Assembly: GCF_000284415.1 (NCBI RefSeq)
Contig: NC_017059.1
Location: forward strand, 3,781,351 to 3,811,723
DNA length: 30,373 nt
Reading direction: 5' to 3'
Origin: Pararhodospirillum photometricum DSM 122
GTDB lineage: Bacteria; Pseudomonadota; Alphaproteobacteria; Rhodospirillales; Rhodospirillaceae
Every line of letters begins with the position of its first letter. Within the stretch, counting starts at the first letter, position 1. A program made the position numbers and the translations under genes. Below the pieces are notes generated by a model. It was given only the letters and a program-made list of their open reading frames with translations. It was not told the DNA's origin and searched no databases. Below, in pieces: positions 9,181-18,587 of the stretch.

Positions 9181-11186
9181 TAGGGAAGGGAGAGGCTGGC
9201 CACCAGGGTGGCAAGGTCTGCTCGGGCCTGTTCTTCTTCATGACGGGCTTCCGCTACCTGACTCTCCAGCGCATTTTGCCGCTCGTCGAGTTGCCCCAAG
9301 CGATCAAGGAAGCGGGTGTGCAGATCCCCCCCCGGGGGCACCGCCTGAAGGTTTTTACGCACGCCTTCCTGCGCAGCGGCCACTTCGGCCAAATCTTGCC
9401 GGATTTGTTGCACCCGGCTTTCGTATTGGGCGACCCGAGCGGCAAGTTGGGCCAGCCCTTCCACGGCGTGACGCTCCTTGTCGCTCAGACTGCCGTCAGC
9501 CGACAGCCGGGCCAGGGCCTCAGCCTCCAGACCGCCGGCTTCCAGCGTTTCCATCTCGGTGCGCTCCTGCCGGACGACAAGCGTCTTCTCTTCCCCCGCA
9601 GCCACCTCCAGGCTCAAGCGATGGACCCCGGCCATCGCCTGAACCGCGACTCCGTCGGGGGGAACCAAGGTCCAACCGGGGCGCGCCGGATGGTCAATGA
9701 TCACCGTTCGAGGCTCGGCGGCGGCGTTGCGCAAACCATAGGTGGTCTCGGCACGGGCCACTTGGCGTAAGGACAGCACCCCGCGCGCCGCTCCCAGACC
9801 GGCGACCCGGCGATCTTCTTCCCGGTCTTGCCGCACCACCACATCGTGATCGACGGCAAAAGCCAGCAGGCGGCTTTCCCCCGGGGGCAAGGACGTCAAG
9901 CGGGCATCGCCCAGATAGGCAAGGCCGCCACGGGTCTCTTCTGTCAGACTCACGGCCCCCGGCGGCAGGGCGGTGTCGGTGCTGTTGGTGATCTCAACAG
10001 CGGCCAAAGGACGCAGATCGCCGGTCTCGGGCCGAAGATGGGACACCCGGCGCACCGGTACGCCCCGATCAACCAGGGGGGCCATCAAGGTCTGGCCGCG
10101 GCCCAGGCTGATCGGCGCAGGGAAGGTGTAGACCACCTGGGCGGTCACGACGTCGGCCACCGCTTCAACCGGTTCCGGCCCGCCCCCGCCGGCCTCCTGG
10201 TCGGCGGCCAGACCACGCGCCAGGGCCATCGGGGCCGCCAGGGGAGCGGGAGGCGAGAAGGCGGCCTTGGCCTGCATCACCGGGGGAGCGTGGTCGGGAG
10301 GGGGCAGAACCCGGCCTTCGATCTCGACGGGAACCAACGGCCGCTCGACCCAATAGGGGGCATACAACTCTTGGCGAAAGGTGACAGGAGCGCCAGAAAC
10401 AACCGACAAGCGCGCATCAAGCCAATCCTGACCGGTCAGATTTTCCAAAACGGCCCAGCCGGCCAGCCGCCCCTCGGCGCCGGTTGCGGGCAGGCCCAGG
10501 CGATAGCTGGCCTTCCACAACGGGGCCTCGGCAACATAGGCCAAGCGCACGGTTCGGGGTCCGCCTGGGGCTGGCAGAATCTCAAGGGTGCGCAAATCCT
10601 TGTGGACCTGGGCCGCCAGGGCCGCCAGGGCGCTGCGCACGGCCGCCGCTAGGTCGGGATCGTCAAAGGACAGGCTTTCGGCCTCTTCCAAGACCACCTG
10701 CCGCACGCCTTGCGCCGTCATCAAGCCCAGCCGATGCCGGCGGGTGGGAGGGTCGCCGGCCTGCTCCTCGGTCACGCTCAACACCCGACCACTGAAGCCA
10801 CGGGCTCCCGCAACCGTGACACTGGCCCCTTTGAGGGCCTCGAATAACGCCGCCGGGCTCGCCAAGTCCTCCTCGGTGACGGGCAGATCGCGAAAAACTT
10901 CGGCCAAAGGCGCCTGACCGGCCAAGCGCACCATAGTAACCGGACCGGTGGAATCGCTGACCATCAAGCTGCGCAGCACGTCGTCCACCTGATCGCGGCG
11001 AACCACAAGAGCAAGCGGCTGACCGGCGTCGTTCACCGTGGCAGTGTACTCATAAAGAGCCACGCCCCCGGTAGACATAACCACCCGGCGCAACAGGGGC
11101 TCGGCAGCCCCGGCCGACGCCGCGAAACAGGCCAGGAGACTAAAGCCTACCCCCAGGCAGGCCGGGCGCAACGCAAAACGGTTCAT
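9180..11186 (-). CDS. Secreted DUF4139 domain protein
   Basis: The 668-residue protein opens with a clear signal peptide (basic start, LGVGFSLLACFAASAGAA, likely cleavage near residue 28), so it acts in the periplasm or outer membrane. The body resembles the DUF4139 (mucoidy-inhibitor MuiA-like) family: the N-terminal part has VALYEYTATV, and the central part has LAYVAEAPLWKASYRL followed by LENLTGQDWLDARLSVVSG. An Ala/Pro-rich linker follows at about residues 300-340. The last 100 residues are a long Glu/Gln/Ala-rich helical region, probably coiled coil. In MuiA-type proteins the coiled coil is usually N-terminal, so the order here differs. The gene stands alone, with its own terminator and a divergent neighbour (thiD). 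The biochemical function is unknown. Confidence 0.8.
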   Translation of the reverse strand: MNRFALRPACLGVGFSLLACFAASAGAAEPLLRRVVMSTGGVALYEYTATVNDAGQPLALVVRRDQVDDVLRSLMVSDSTGPVTMVRLAGQAPLAEVFRDLPVTEEDLASPAALFEALKGASVTVAGARGFSGRVLSVTEEQAGDPPTRRHRLGLMTAQGVRQVVLEEAESLSFDDPDLAAAVRSALAALAAQVHKDLRTLEILPAPGGPRTVRLAYVAEAPLWKASYRLGLPATGAEGRLAGWAVLENLTGQDWLDARLSVVSGAPVTFRQELYAPYWVERPLVPVEIEGRVLPPPDHAPPVMQAKAAFSPPAPLAAPMALARGLAADQEAGGGGPEPVEAVADVVTAQVVYTFPAPISLGRGQTLMAPLVDRGVPVRRVSHLRPETGDLRPLAAVEITNSTDTALPPGAVSLTEETRGGLAYLGDARLTSLPPGESRLLAFAVDHDVVVRQDREEDRRVAGLGAARGVLSLRQVARAETTYGLRNAAAEPRTVIIDHPARPGWTLVPPDGVAVQAMAGVHRLSLEVAAGEEKTLVVRQERTEMETLEAGGLEAEALARLSADGSLSDKERHAVEGLAQLAARVAQYESRVQQIRQDLAEVAAAQEGVRKNLQAVPPGGDLHTRFLDRLGQLDERQNALESQVAEARHEEEQARADLATLVASLSLP

Positions 11187-11234
11187 GCAAGGACCCTCGG
11201 GGGAGAAGAGGACGAAACCGGATCATCGCACGGG

Positions 11235-11283
11235 CAAGACGTCTTGACACCCCCTTGCCGCACCTTTCCTAAATGGACGTCCA
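11235..11283. promoter_or_regulatory. Two gacgtc palindromes flanking the thiD promoter
   Basis: caagacgtcttg (11235-11246) is a perfect 12-bp palindrome overlapping the -35 box. tggacgtcca (11274-11283) is a perfect 10-bp palindrome just after the -10 box. They share the core gacgtc and their centres are 38 bp apart, as in paired operator sites. No regulator is known to me. Confidence 0.4.
11244..11273 (+). promoter_or_regulatory. Sigma-70-type promoter for thiD
   Basis: The -35 TTGACA is perfect (11244-11249) and is followed after 18 bases by CCTAAA (11268-11273). The thiD start lies about 40 bases downstream. Confidence 0.6.
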
Positions 11284-11311
11284 CCCATCCGCTGGAAAAA
11301 AGGGAAATCGC

Positions 11312-12117
11312 ATGCAAGGGCGGGTTCTGATCATTGCCGGATCGGATTCGGGCGGCGGCGCCGGGATCCAGGCCGACCTCAAGACCGTCACGGCCCTGGG
11401 CGGGCACGCAGCCACGGCGCTGGCGGCCCTCACGGCCCAGAATACCCTGGGAGTCCAGGGGGTCTTGCCGGTCCCGCTCGACTTCATCCGCCTGCAAATG
11501 CGCATGGTCCTGGAGGATATCGGCGCCGACGCCCTCAAGACCGGCATGCTGGCCACCCGCGAGGTCATTGAAACGGTGGCCGACGAAATCACCACCAGCG
11601 CTCCCGGCGTGCCCCTGGTCGTCGATCCGGTGATGGTGGCCAAGGGCGGTTATCGTTTGCTGGAAGATGCGGCGACCGAAGCGTTGATCGAGCGCCTCGC
11701 GCCGCTGGCCACCGTCTTGACCCCCAACGTCCCCGAGGCCGAAGTCCTGGTGGGCCACGCCCCTGCCCGACCTCGCGGCCCTCGAAGACGCCGGCCACGC
11801 CTTACGCGCCCGGGGGCCCCCAGGCGGTGTTGATGAAGGGCGGCCATCTGCCGGGCGACATCGTGACCGACCTGTTGATCACCGCCGAGGGCGTGACCCG
11901 CTTTGCCGCACCGCGCCTTGACACCCGCTCGACCCACGGCACCGGCTGCACCCTGGCCTCGGCCATTGCGGTTGGCTTGGCCCAGGGCCGGCCGTTGGTT
12001 TCGGCGGTGGCTCGGGCCCGGGCCTATGTCCGCCGCGCCATGGAGACCGCCCCTGGCCTGGGCCGAGGCCACGGTCCCCTCAACCACGCCTGCACCGTCG
12101 CCCCGTTTGAGGGGTAA
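11312..12117 (+). CDS. thiD: HMP/HMP-P kinase, frameshifted twice
   Basis: ThiD phosphorylates hydroxymethylpyrimidine and its monophosphate in thiamine biosynthesis. The ATG at 11312 gives the family start [20 protein letters not shown], with an A/G-rich ribosome site upstream. [11 protein letters not shown] (middle) and [14 protein letters not shown] (C-terminal, with the conserved GTGC) are family motifs. The frame is lost twice. An extra C in the run 11760-11763 moves reading to a second frame encoding [19 protein letters not shown]. An extra C in 11817-11821 then moves it to a third frame, starting near [12 protein letters not shown]. With both bases removed the protein is 267 residues, the usual length. 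All three segments remain well conserved, so either homopolymer sequencing errors or a very recent pseudogene would explain this. alaX follows 26 bases later, probably co-transcribed. Confidence 0.88.
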
Positions 12118-12143
12118 GTCGCCCACACTCCCAGGAGCCCGCC

Positions 12144-12866
12144 ATGGTTCAAACCTTGACCGAAGAGATTTTCCGCGAGGACGCCACCGCCCGCACTTGC
12201 GAGGCCACGGTCGTGGCGGTACGCCCCGGCGGGCTCGTGCTGGACCGCACGGTTTTTTATCCCCAAGGCGGGGGTCAGCCGGGCGACACGGGCGCCCTGA
12301 GCCTCGGCGACGGCACGGTCCTGACGGTCTGCGACACGGTTTATGACGCCGAGGACGGTGCCATTGTCCATGTCTTGGCCCCCGATACCCCCGCGCCGGC
12401 GCCGGGCGCCTCGGTGAACGCCACCATCACCTGGGAGCGACGCCATCGCCTGATGCGGCTGCATACCTGTTTGCACCTCATCAGCCGCTTGACCGGCGGC
12501 AAGATCACCGGGGCCGGGATCGGCGAAGACAAAGGCCGCATCGACCTTGACCTTCCGGGCCCGCCCCCCGATCGCGAGGCGTTGGCCCAGCGCCTGAGCG
12601 AGGCCCTAGCCAGCGATGCGCCGGTGCGCGTGCGCTGGATCACCGACGCCGAGTTGGATGCCCAACCCGACTTGGTGCGCACCCTTAGCGTTGCGCCGCC
12701 GCGTGGGTCGGGGCGGGTGCGGTTGGTCGAGATCGAGGGGGTGGATGTGCAGCCCTGCGGCGGCACCCATGTCCGCTCCCTGGGCGAGATCGCCCCGGTG
12801 CGTCTGGGTAAGATCGAGAGCAAGGGCAAGCAGAACCGGCGGATTACCGTGGTTTTAGACGACTAA
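12144..12866 (+). CDS. alaX: Alanyl-tRNA editing protein, AlaX type
   Basis: This free-standing editing domain is homologous to the editing domain of AlaRS and clears mischarged Ser-tRNA(Ala) in trans. The start at ATG 12144 follows AGGAG (12132-12136). The family signature FYPQGGGQPGDTG is at residues 38-50. Zinc ligands appear as HTCLH (His107, His111) and CGGTH (Cys205, His209). At 240 residues without a long C-terminal extension, it fits the short-to-medium AlaX class. It lies just downstream of thiD, probably in one transcript; the pairing has no evident metabolic logic. Confidence 0.88.
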   Translation: MVQTLTEEIFREDATARTCEATVVAVRPGGLVLDRTVFYPQGGGQPGDTGALSLGDGTVLTVCDTVYDAEDGAIVHVLAPDTPAPAPGASVNATITWERRHRLMRLHTCLHLISRLTGGKITGAGIGEDKGRIDLDLPGPPPDREALAQRLSEALASDAPVRVRWITDAELDAQPDLVRTLSVAPPRGSGRVRLVEIEGVDVQPCGGTHVRSLGEIAPVRLGKIESKGKQNRRITVVLDD

Positions 12867-12883
12867 GAGAAATAAAAAAGGCA

Positions 12884-12924
12884 GGCTGGGGAGGCGGGCC
12901 TCCCCAGACCCCTCGGTCCCGAGG
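12884..12924. repeat. Dispersed hairpin copy 5 plus second palindrome
   Basis: The consensus core is present with both arms (ggctggggaggc, gcctccccagac). It is followed at once by cctcggtcccgagg (12911-12924), a second small hairpin. It sits in the 61-base gap between the convergent ends of alaX and the glycosyltransferase gene and could stop transcription from both sides. Confidence 0.7.
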
Positions 12925-12927
12925 GGA

Positions 12928-13902
12928 TCAGGCCGAGGGTTGGCCTCGGATTACGGATTTGATGGTGTAGTTGGTCTTGCCTTGGCTCTCGAAATAGATG
13001 CGCACCAGCAGTTCGGCGACCAAGCCCAGGAGCATGCACATCATGCCAGTGATCACGCACATGGCCGAGAGGAGCATCAGGGGAGTCTGGTTGAGGTGGA
13101 TGTCCTCGAACAAGCGCAGCCAGATGCCGCCAGCCAAGGAGAAAAACGCCACGACGAACAAGAAAAATCCAAGGCCGCCAAAGACATAGATTGGCTTTGT
13201 CTCAAACTGGGTGAGGAACTTGACGACCATCAGGTCAAGCAGCACCTTGATGATGCGATTGAGGCCATACTTGGATTTCCCGGCGACCCGGGGATGATGG
13301 CGCACCGGCACCTCGGTGATGCGCGCCCCTTGCCAGCGGGCGTAAATGGGCACAAAGCGGTGCATCTCGCCATAGAGGCGATAGCCCGACAGAACCTCGC
13401 GGCGGTAGGCCTTCAAGGTACAGCCATAATCACTGAGCGGCACCCCGGACACCGTGGAGATCAGCCAGTTGGCGATCTTGCTGGGGAAGGTCCGGGTCAG
13501 GGCATCGTCCTGACGTTCCTTGCGCCAGCCCGACACCACGTCAAAGCCCTCGTCGAGCTTGGCCAGCAGCAAGGGAATATCGCGGGGATCGTTTTGCAGG
13601 TCCCCGTCCATGGGGATGATAATGTCGCCCTGGGCGTGGTCGATCCCGGCCATCATGGCGGCCGTTTGCCCGACGTTGCGCCGGAAGGTGACAACGGTCA
13701 GGGCGCGGTAGCATTCGGTGGCGGCGGCCAGACGCTGGGCCGTGGCGTCCGAGCTGCCATCATCAACCATGATGACTTCGTAGGGGCGCGTGAGGCAGGT
13801 CAGGGCGTCGAACAGGGCGCTACACAGGGGATCGACATTATCTTCCTCGTTGTAGAGGGGAATGACGATCGACAGCAGCCCCGCGACGGGTGTGTCGCTC
13901 AT
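12928..13902 (-). CDS. Family 2 glycosyltransferase, DPM/ArnC/GtrB-like
   Basis: The 324-residue protein is an inverting GT-A glycosyltransferase expected to load a sugar onto a polyprenyl phosphate at the inner membrane. N-terminal motifs are SIVIPLYNEEDNV (about 11-23), VIMVDDGSSD (43-52) and the metal-binding IPMDGDLQNDP with Asp99/Asp101. QDDALTRTFPSKIANWLI and SDYGCTLKAYRREV follow. Two C-terminal membrane hairpins (about 240-265 and 275-305) match the DPM1/GtrB/ArnC layout. ATG 13902 has a ribosome site aagga upstream. The substrate cannot be told from sequence alone. Neighbours are unrelated, and there is no wzx/flippase or arn cluster beside it. Confidence 0.88.
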   Translation of the reverse strand: MSDTPVAGLLSIVIPLYNEEDNVDPLCSALFDALTCLTRPYEVIMVDDGSSDATAQRLAAATECYRALTVVTFRRNVGQTAAMMAGIDHAQGDIIIPMDGDLQNDPRDIPLLLAKLDEGFDVVSGWRKERQDDALTRTFPSKIANWLISTVSGVPLSDYGCTLKAYRREVLSGYRLYGEMHRFVPIYARWQGARITEVPVRHHPRVAGKSKYGLNRIIKVLLDLMVVKFLTQFETKPIYVFGGLGFFLFVVAFFSLAGGIWLRLFEDIHLNQTPLMLLSAMCVITGMMCMLLGLVAELLVRIYFESQGKTNYTIKSVIRGQPSA

Positions 13903-14144
13903 GACTCGGGTTCCTTACGGCCGTGATGACTTAAATGAGGGCACCTCGCGGCCAGACGAACACCATCGGGTGTCAGGCGGCAAGGGACAGAAGATCCGTT
14001 CAGGCAAGCGGCCCGCCGGCCTCCCCGCCGCGTCGCGCCTTGTCAGATGCCCCGCTTCTAACGGAATCAACGGCGCCTCGCAAGCTCCCTGCCGGGACGG
14101 CTCTTGGGTAAGGCAAGGGGAGAGATCCGCTGAAAAAAAGAAAA

Positions 14145-14167
14145 GGCTGGGGAGGCCCTCCCCCACC
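14145..14167. repeat. Dispersed GC hairpin repeat, copy 6
   Basis: The arms ggctggggagg and ccctcccccacc overlap the spacer, making a shortened copy. It lies in a divergent intergenic region, not at a gene end, so it is not simply a terminator. Confidence 0.6.
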
Positions 14168-14231
14168 AAGATGCCCGAGTTTCCAGCCTGGATTTGCCTC
14201 GGGCCGCTTTTTTTGGCAGGAAAAGAGTCCG

Positions 14232-14273
14232 GCATCGCGTTTACGATGCTCGCTGGCGTCGTGCGCAGCGACG
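14232..14273 (+). promoter_or_regulatory. Tandem small hairpins in the aapJ leader
   Basis: gcatcg/cgatgc (14232-14237, 14244-14249) and cgtcg/cgacg (14257-14261, 14269-14273) form two adjacent inverted repeats 45-85 bases before the aapJ start. They could be operator sites or leader RNA structure; nothing decides which. Confidence 0.3.
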
Positions 14274-14316
14274 CGGATTTTGAGAAGAGCCCATTTTTCA
14301 CAAGGGAGTGTGTCCG

Positions 14317-15339
14317 ATGAGAAAGCTGATAGCCGCCCTGGCCACCGTGGGCGCGGTCGGCGCCTGGTCCGTGGGCCCCGCCGCCGCGGGGGAAACCCTG
14401 GACGCGGTCAAGGCTCGTGGCGAGCTGATTTGCGGCGTGAACACGGGACTTCCCGGCTTTTCCCTCCCCGACGACAAAGGCCACTGGACCGGCATCGACG
14501 CCGATGTGTGTCGCGGCGTAGCAGCGGCGGTCCTGGGCGATGCCAACAAGGTCAAATTCGTTCCGCTGACCGCCAAAGAGCGCCTGACCGCCCTTCAGTC
14601 CGGCGAGATCGACATTTTGTCGCGCAACACCACCTGGACGCACTCGCGCGACACCACCATGGGCGTGAGCTTTACCGGCACCACCTATTATGACGGCCAG
14701 GGCTTCTTGGTGCGGAAGGCCCTGGGCGTGACAAGCGCCAAGCAACTTGACGGCGCGTCCATCTGTATTCTCTCGGGTACCACGACCGAGCTGAACGTGG
14801 CCGACTACTTCCGCACCAAGGGCATGAAGTTCAGCCCGGTGGTGTTCGACAACGCGGACCAGACCTCGCAGGGCTTCGAGTCGGGCCGCTGCGACGTTCT
14901 GACCTCGGACCAATCCCAGTTGTATGCCCTGCGCCTCAAGCTGTCGGATCCGGCCTCGGCCGTGGTGCTGCCGGAAGTGATTTCCAAGGAGCCGCTGGGC
15001 CCGTCGGTGCGCCAGGGCGATGACCAGTGGTTCTCGATCGTGCGTTGGGCCCTGTTTGCCCAGCTCAATGCCGAGGAGTTGGGGGTGACCTCGGCCAACG
15101 TCGATGAGAAGAAGGCCAGCACCGATCCCAACGTGCGGCGCCTGCTGGGCACCGATGGCGACCTGGGCAAACAGATGGGCCTGACCAACGAGTGGGCCTA
15201 CAACATCGTCAAGCAGGTCGGCAATTACGGCGAAATCTTCGAAAAGAACCTGGGCAAAAGCTCGCCGCTGCAAATCGCACGCGGTCTGAATGCCTTGTGG
15301 ACCCAAGGCGGCATTCAGTACGCCCCGCCGGTCCGCTAA
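14317..15339 (+). CDS. aapJ: Amino-acid ABC transporter periplasmic binding protein
   Basis: The 340-residue solute-binding protein belongs to the general L-amino-acid ABC transporter (AapJQMP). ATG 14317 is chosen because aagggag (14302-14308) is at the right distance; a GTG three codons upstream is less likely. A signal peptide (MRKLIAALATVGAVGA, cleavage near AAAGE) leads into the family motif LDAVKARGELICGVNTGLPGFS. ILSRNTTWTHSRDT and the LTSDQSQLYALR segment are typical of AapJ/BztA. It is the first gene of a four-gene operon and is separated from aapQ by a strong hairpin that probably lets the binding protein be made in excess of the membrane parts. Rhizobial Aap takes up many amino acids; substrate range here is inferred from that. 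Confidence 0.93.
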   Translation: MRKLIAALATVGAVGAWSVGPAAAGETLDAVKARGELICGVNTGLPGFSLPDDKGHWTGIDADVCRGVAAAVLGDANKVKFVPLTAKERLTALQSGEIDILSRNTTWTHSRDTTMGVSFTGTTYYDGQGFLVRKALGVTSAKQLDGASICILSGTTTELNVADYFRTKGMKFSPVVFDNADQTSQGFESGRCDVLTSDQSQLYALRLKLSDPASAVVLPEVISKEPLGPSVRQGDDQWFSIVRWALFAQLNAEELGVTSANVDEKKASTDPNVRRLLGTDGDLGKQMGLTNEWAYNIVKQVGNYGEIFEKNLGKSSPLQIARGLNALWTQGGIQYAPPVR

Positions 15340-15348
15340 AGGGAACCG

Positions 15349-15381
15349 GGCCCCGGGAACTTCGGTTCCCGGGCCTTTTTT
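15349..15381 (+). terminator. aapJ-aapQ intercistronic terminator/attenuator
   Basis: A 9-bp stem, cccgggaac/gttcccggg (15352-15360, 15365-15373), closes on a TTCG tetraloop. Six T residues follow (15376-15381). It starts ten bases after the aapJ stop. Partial read-through would favour aapJ over aapQMP. Confidence 0.8.
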
Positions 15382-15411
15382 GTTCGTTCTCGGAACCCAG
15401 GGGAGAGGTCC

Positions 15412-16617
15412 TTGACACATCCAACCCCACCCGCCGATGGTCCCGCCTTTGTTGCCCAGGGCAAACCGAGCCCGTGGCGGGATCCGAAGGTCCGTTCCCT
15501 TGTCGTCCAGCTTCTGACGGCGGCGGGCCTTGCGTGGTTTTTCTGGACCTTGTTCGACAATACCTTGACCAATATGGCCCAGCGCGGCATCGCGACGGGC
15601 TTTGGCTTTCTGGAACGCACCAGCGGATTTGCGATCCTGATGAGCCTCGTCCCCTACGACGACACCATGAGCTATGGCCGAACCTTCATGGTCGGCCTGC
15701 TCAACACCTTGCTGGTTTCGGCTTTGGGTATTGTGGTCTCAACCGTCATCGGTTTTATTGTCGGAATTTCTCGCCTGTCTCGCAACTGGCTGATTTCTCG
15801 CCTCGCCCTGGCTTATGTCGAGGTGCTGCGAAATATTCCGCTGTTGCTTCAGGTGTTCTTTTGGTACTTCGCGGTCCTGCGCTCCCTGCCCGGCCCCCGG
15901 GACAGCCATGCGCTGGGAGACTCTTTGTTTCTCAACAATCGGGGTCTTTACATCCCCCGTCCCGTTGCCGAAGACGGCCTGGGCCTGGTCTTTTTGGCCC
16001 TGGGCGTCGCGGTGGTGGCGGCCTTGGCCTTGGGGCGCTGGGCGTATCGCCGCCAGCGGCTGACCGGCCAGCCCTTCCCCACCCTGCTCACGGGGGGCAG
16101 CCTGATCGTGGGCCTGCCCCTGCTCACCTTTTGGGCTGCCGGCACGCCGCTGTCCGTGGAAACCCCGGCGCTTCAGGGCTTCAATTTCCAAGGCGGGGTG
16201 CGCCTGATCCCCGAACTGGTGGCGCTCACCGCGGCCCTTAGCCTCTATACGGCGGCCTTCATCGCCGAGGTGGTGCGCGGGGGCATCTTGGCCATCAGCC
16301 ACGGCCAGACCGAGGCGGCCAGTGCCCTGGGCCTGCGCCCCAGCCTGACCTTGCGCTTGGTCATTCTCCCCCAAGCCATGCGGGTGATCATTCCGCCGCT
16401 TACCAGCCAATACCTGAACCTGATCAAGAACTCGTCCCTCGCCACGGCCATCGGCTATCCCGATCTGGTCGCGGTGTTCATGGGCACGACCTTGAACCAG
16501 ACCGGGCAGGCCGTGGAAATTGTGGCCATGACCATGGCCGTCTATCTGGTGCTGAGTCTGGTCATCAGCGTGCTGATGAACTGGTATAACAGCGCCGTTG
16601 CCCTCAAGGAGCGCTGA
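15412..16617 (+). CDS. aapQ: Amino-acid ABC transporter permease AapQ
   Basis: This 401-residue inner-membrane permease starts at TTG 15412, supported by ggggagagg at 15400-15408. The HisM-type permease domain is split by a long insertion: membrane segments near 105-160 are followed by extra hydrophobic segments at about 185-260, then the core. The EAA loop that docks the ATPase reads EVVRGGILAISHGQTEAASALGL, followed by LPQAMRVIIPPLTSQYLNLIKNSSLA. The long form is characteristic of AapQ/BztB. It precedes aapM by two bases. Confidence 0.92.
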   Translation: MTHPTPPADGPAFVAQGKPSPWRDPKVRSLVVQLLTAAGLAWFFWTLFDNTLTNMAQRGIATGFGFLERTSGFAILMSLVPYDDTMSYGRTFMVGLLNTLLVSALGIVVSTVIGFIVGISRLSRNWLISRLALAYVEVLRNIPLLLQVFFWYFAVLRSLPGPRDSHALGDSLFLNNRGLYIPRPVAEDGLGLVFLALGVAVVAALALGRWAYRRQRLTGQPFPTLLTGGSLIVGLPLLTFWAAGTPLSVETPALQGFNFQGGVRLIPELVALTAALSLYTAAFIAEVVRGGILAISHGQTEAASALGLRPSLTLRLVILPQAMRVIIPPLTSQYLNLIKNSSLATAIGYPDLVAVFMGTTLNQTGQAVEIVAMTMAVYLVLSLVISVLMNWYNSAVALKER

Positions 16618-16619
16618 GC

Positions 16620-17720
16620 ATGGCCGTTTTCGACGCCAAGCCGGCCCTGCCGCCCCCGGTCGCGACGACCGGTGCCTGGGGCTGGATCCGGCGCAACCTT
16701 CTGTCCTCTCCCCTCGACATTGCCCTCACCGCGACCGGGCTCCTACTGCTGGCCGTGGCGATTGGGCCTTTCCTGCGCTGGGCGGTGTTCGAGGCCAGTT
16801 TTGGCGGCACCACCGCCGAGGCCTGCTCGACCGCCAAGGGCGCGTGCTGGACCTTCGTTCGGGCGCGGTTCGACTTCTTTATTTATGGCTTCTATCCGGC
16901 GGCGGAGCGCTGGCGGGTGGACGTGGTGTTCGCTTTGCTGGCGACTTTCATTGCCGCCTTGCTGTGGAACCGTGTGCCCGGCCGGCGCTGGGTAGCGCTC
17001 GCCAGCGTCACCGTTTATCCCCTGTTGGCTTTCTGGCTGCTGCTGGGGGGAGGGGGCGGCCTCGCGCTGGTCGAGACCTCCAAATGGGGCGGCTTGATGC
17101 TGACCCTGGTTTTGGCCGTGGTCGGCATGGTGGCCGCCCTGCCGGTGGGGATTTTGCTGGCGCTGGGCCGACGCTCCAAGATGATCGTGATCCGCATCGC
17201 CTGCACCACCTTCATTGAACTGTGGCGCGGCGTGCCCTTGATTTCGGTCCTGTTCATGGCCTCGGTCATGCTGCCCTTGTTCCTGCCCCAGGAGGTGAGC
17301 ATCGACAAACTGCTGCGCGCCCTGATCGGCCTGATCATGTTCCAGGCGGCCTACATGGCCGAGGTGGTGCGCGGCGGTCTTCAGGCCATCCCGCGCGGGC
17401 AGTTCGAGGCCGCCCAGGCCCTGGGGCTGGGCTTTTGGCGGTCCATGGCGCTGATCATCCTGCCCCAGGCCCTCAAGCTGGTGATCCCCGGGATCGTCAA
17501 CACCTTCATCGCTCTGTTCAAGGACACCACCTTGGTGCTCATCATCGGCCTGCTCGATGTTCTGGGCGCGGTGCAAGCCGCGTTGGTGGACCCGTCTTGG
17601 GATCGGGTGGCCGTCGAGGGCTATGTTTTCGCCGGGTTCTGTTACTGGATCTTCTGTTTCGGCATCAGCCGCTACAGCCAGTCCCTGGAGCGTAAGCTGC
17701 AAACCGGACACAAGAGGTAA
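16620..17720 (+). CDS. aapM: Amino-acid ABC transporter permease AapM
   Basis: This 366-residue partner permease starts at ATG 16620, two bases after the aapQ stop, so translation is probably coupled. Hydrophobic segments lie near 38-60, 95-115, 125-150 and through 165-360. The EAA loop [23 protein letters not shown] and the following [26 protein letters not shown] are diagnostic of polar amino-acid permeases. Like AapQ it carries extra N-terminal membrane segments beyond the usual HisM core, as in BztC. It should form the heterodimeric channel with AapQ. Confidence 0.92.
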   Translation: MAVFDAKPALPPPVATTGAWGWIRRNLLSSPLDIALTATGLLLLAVAIGPFLRWAVFEASFGGTTAEACSTAKGACWTFVRARFDFFIYGFYPAAERWRVDVVFALLATFIAALLWNRVPGRRWVALASVTVYPLLAFWLLLGGGGGLALVETSKWGGLMLTLVLAVVGMVAALPVGILLALGRRSKMIVIRIACTTFIELWRGVPLISVLFMASVMLPLFLPQEVSIDKLLRALIGLIMFQAAYMAEVVRGGLQAIPRGQFEAAQALGLGFWRSMALIILPQALKLVIPGIVNTFIALFKDTTLVLIIGLLDVLGAVQAALVDPSWDRVAVEGYVFAGFCYWIFCFGISRYSQSLERKLQTGHKR

Positions 17721-17722
17721 TC

Positions 17723-18559
<837 letters not shown>

Positions 18560-18587
18560 CCTCCCTCCCCCGCGTCTGGCCCCTGCG

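Larger units (their letters stand above)
13903..14316. other. Divergent intergenic region before aapJ
   Basis: This 414-base region separates the minus-strand glycosyltransferase from aapJ. It holds hairpin repeat copy 6 and two further small hairpins (14232-14249 and 14257-14273) in the likely aapJ leader. A 152-codon open frame crosses it on the plus strand, but it overlaps both neighbours, has no family resemblance and is probably not a gene. I could not assign promoters. Confidence 0.5.

Noticed and set aside
8904..9770. 288-codon plus-strand frame across the end of the DUF4139 gene
   Set aside because: It overlaps two better-supported genes and a terminator; a shadow frame.
12940..13926. 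328-codon plus-strand frame opposite the family 2 glycosyltransferase
   Set aside because: The minus-strand gene has clear GT2 motifs and membrane segments; the plus-strand frame is low-complexity shadow.
13862..14320. 152-codon plus-strand frame before aapJ
   Set aside because: It overlaps the glycosyltransferase start and the aapJ start and has no ribosome site or recognisable composition.
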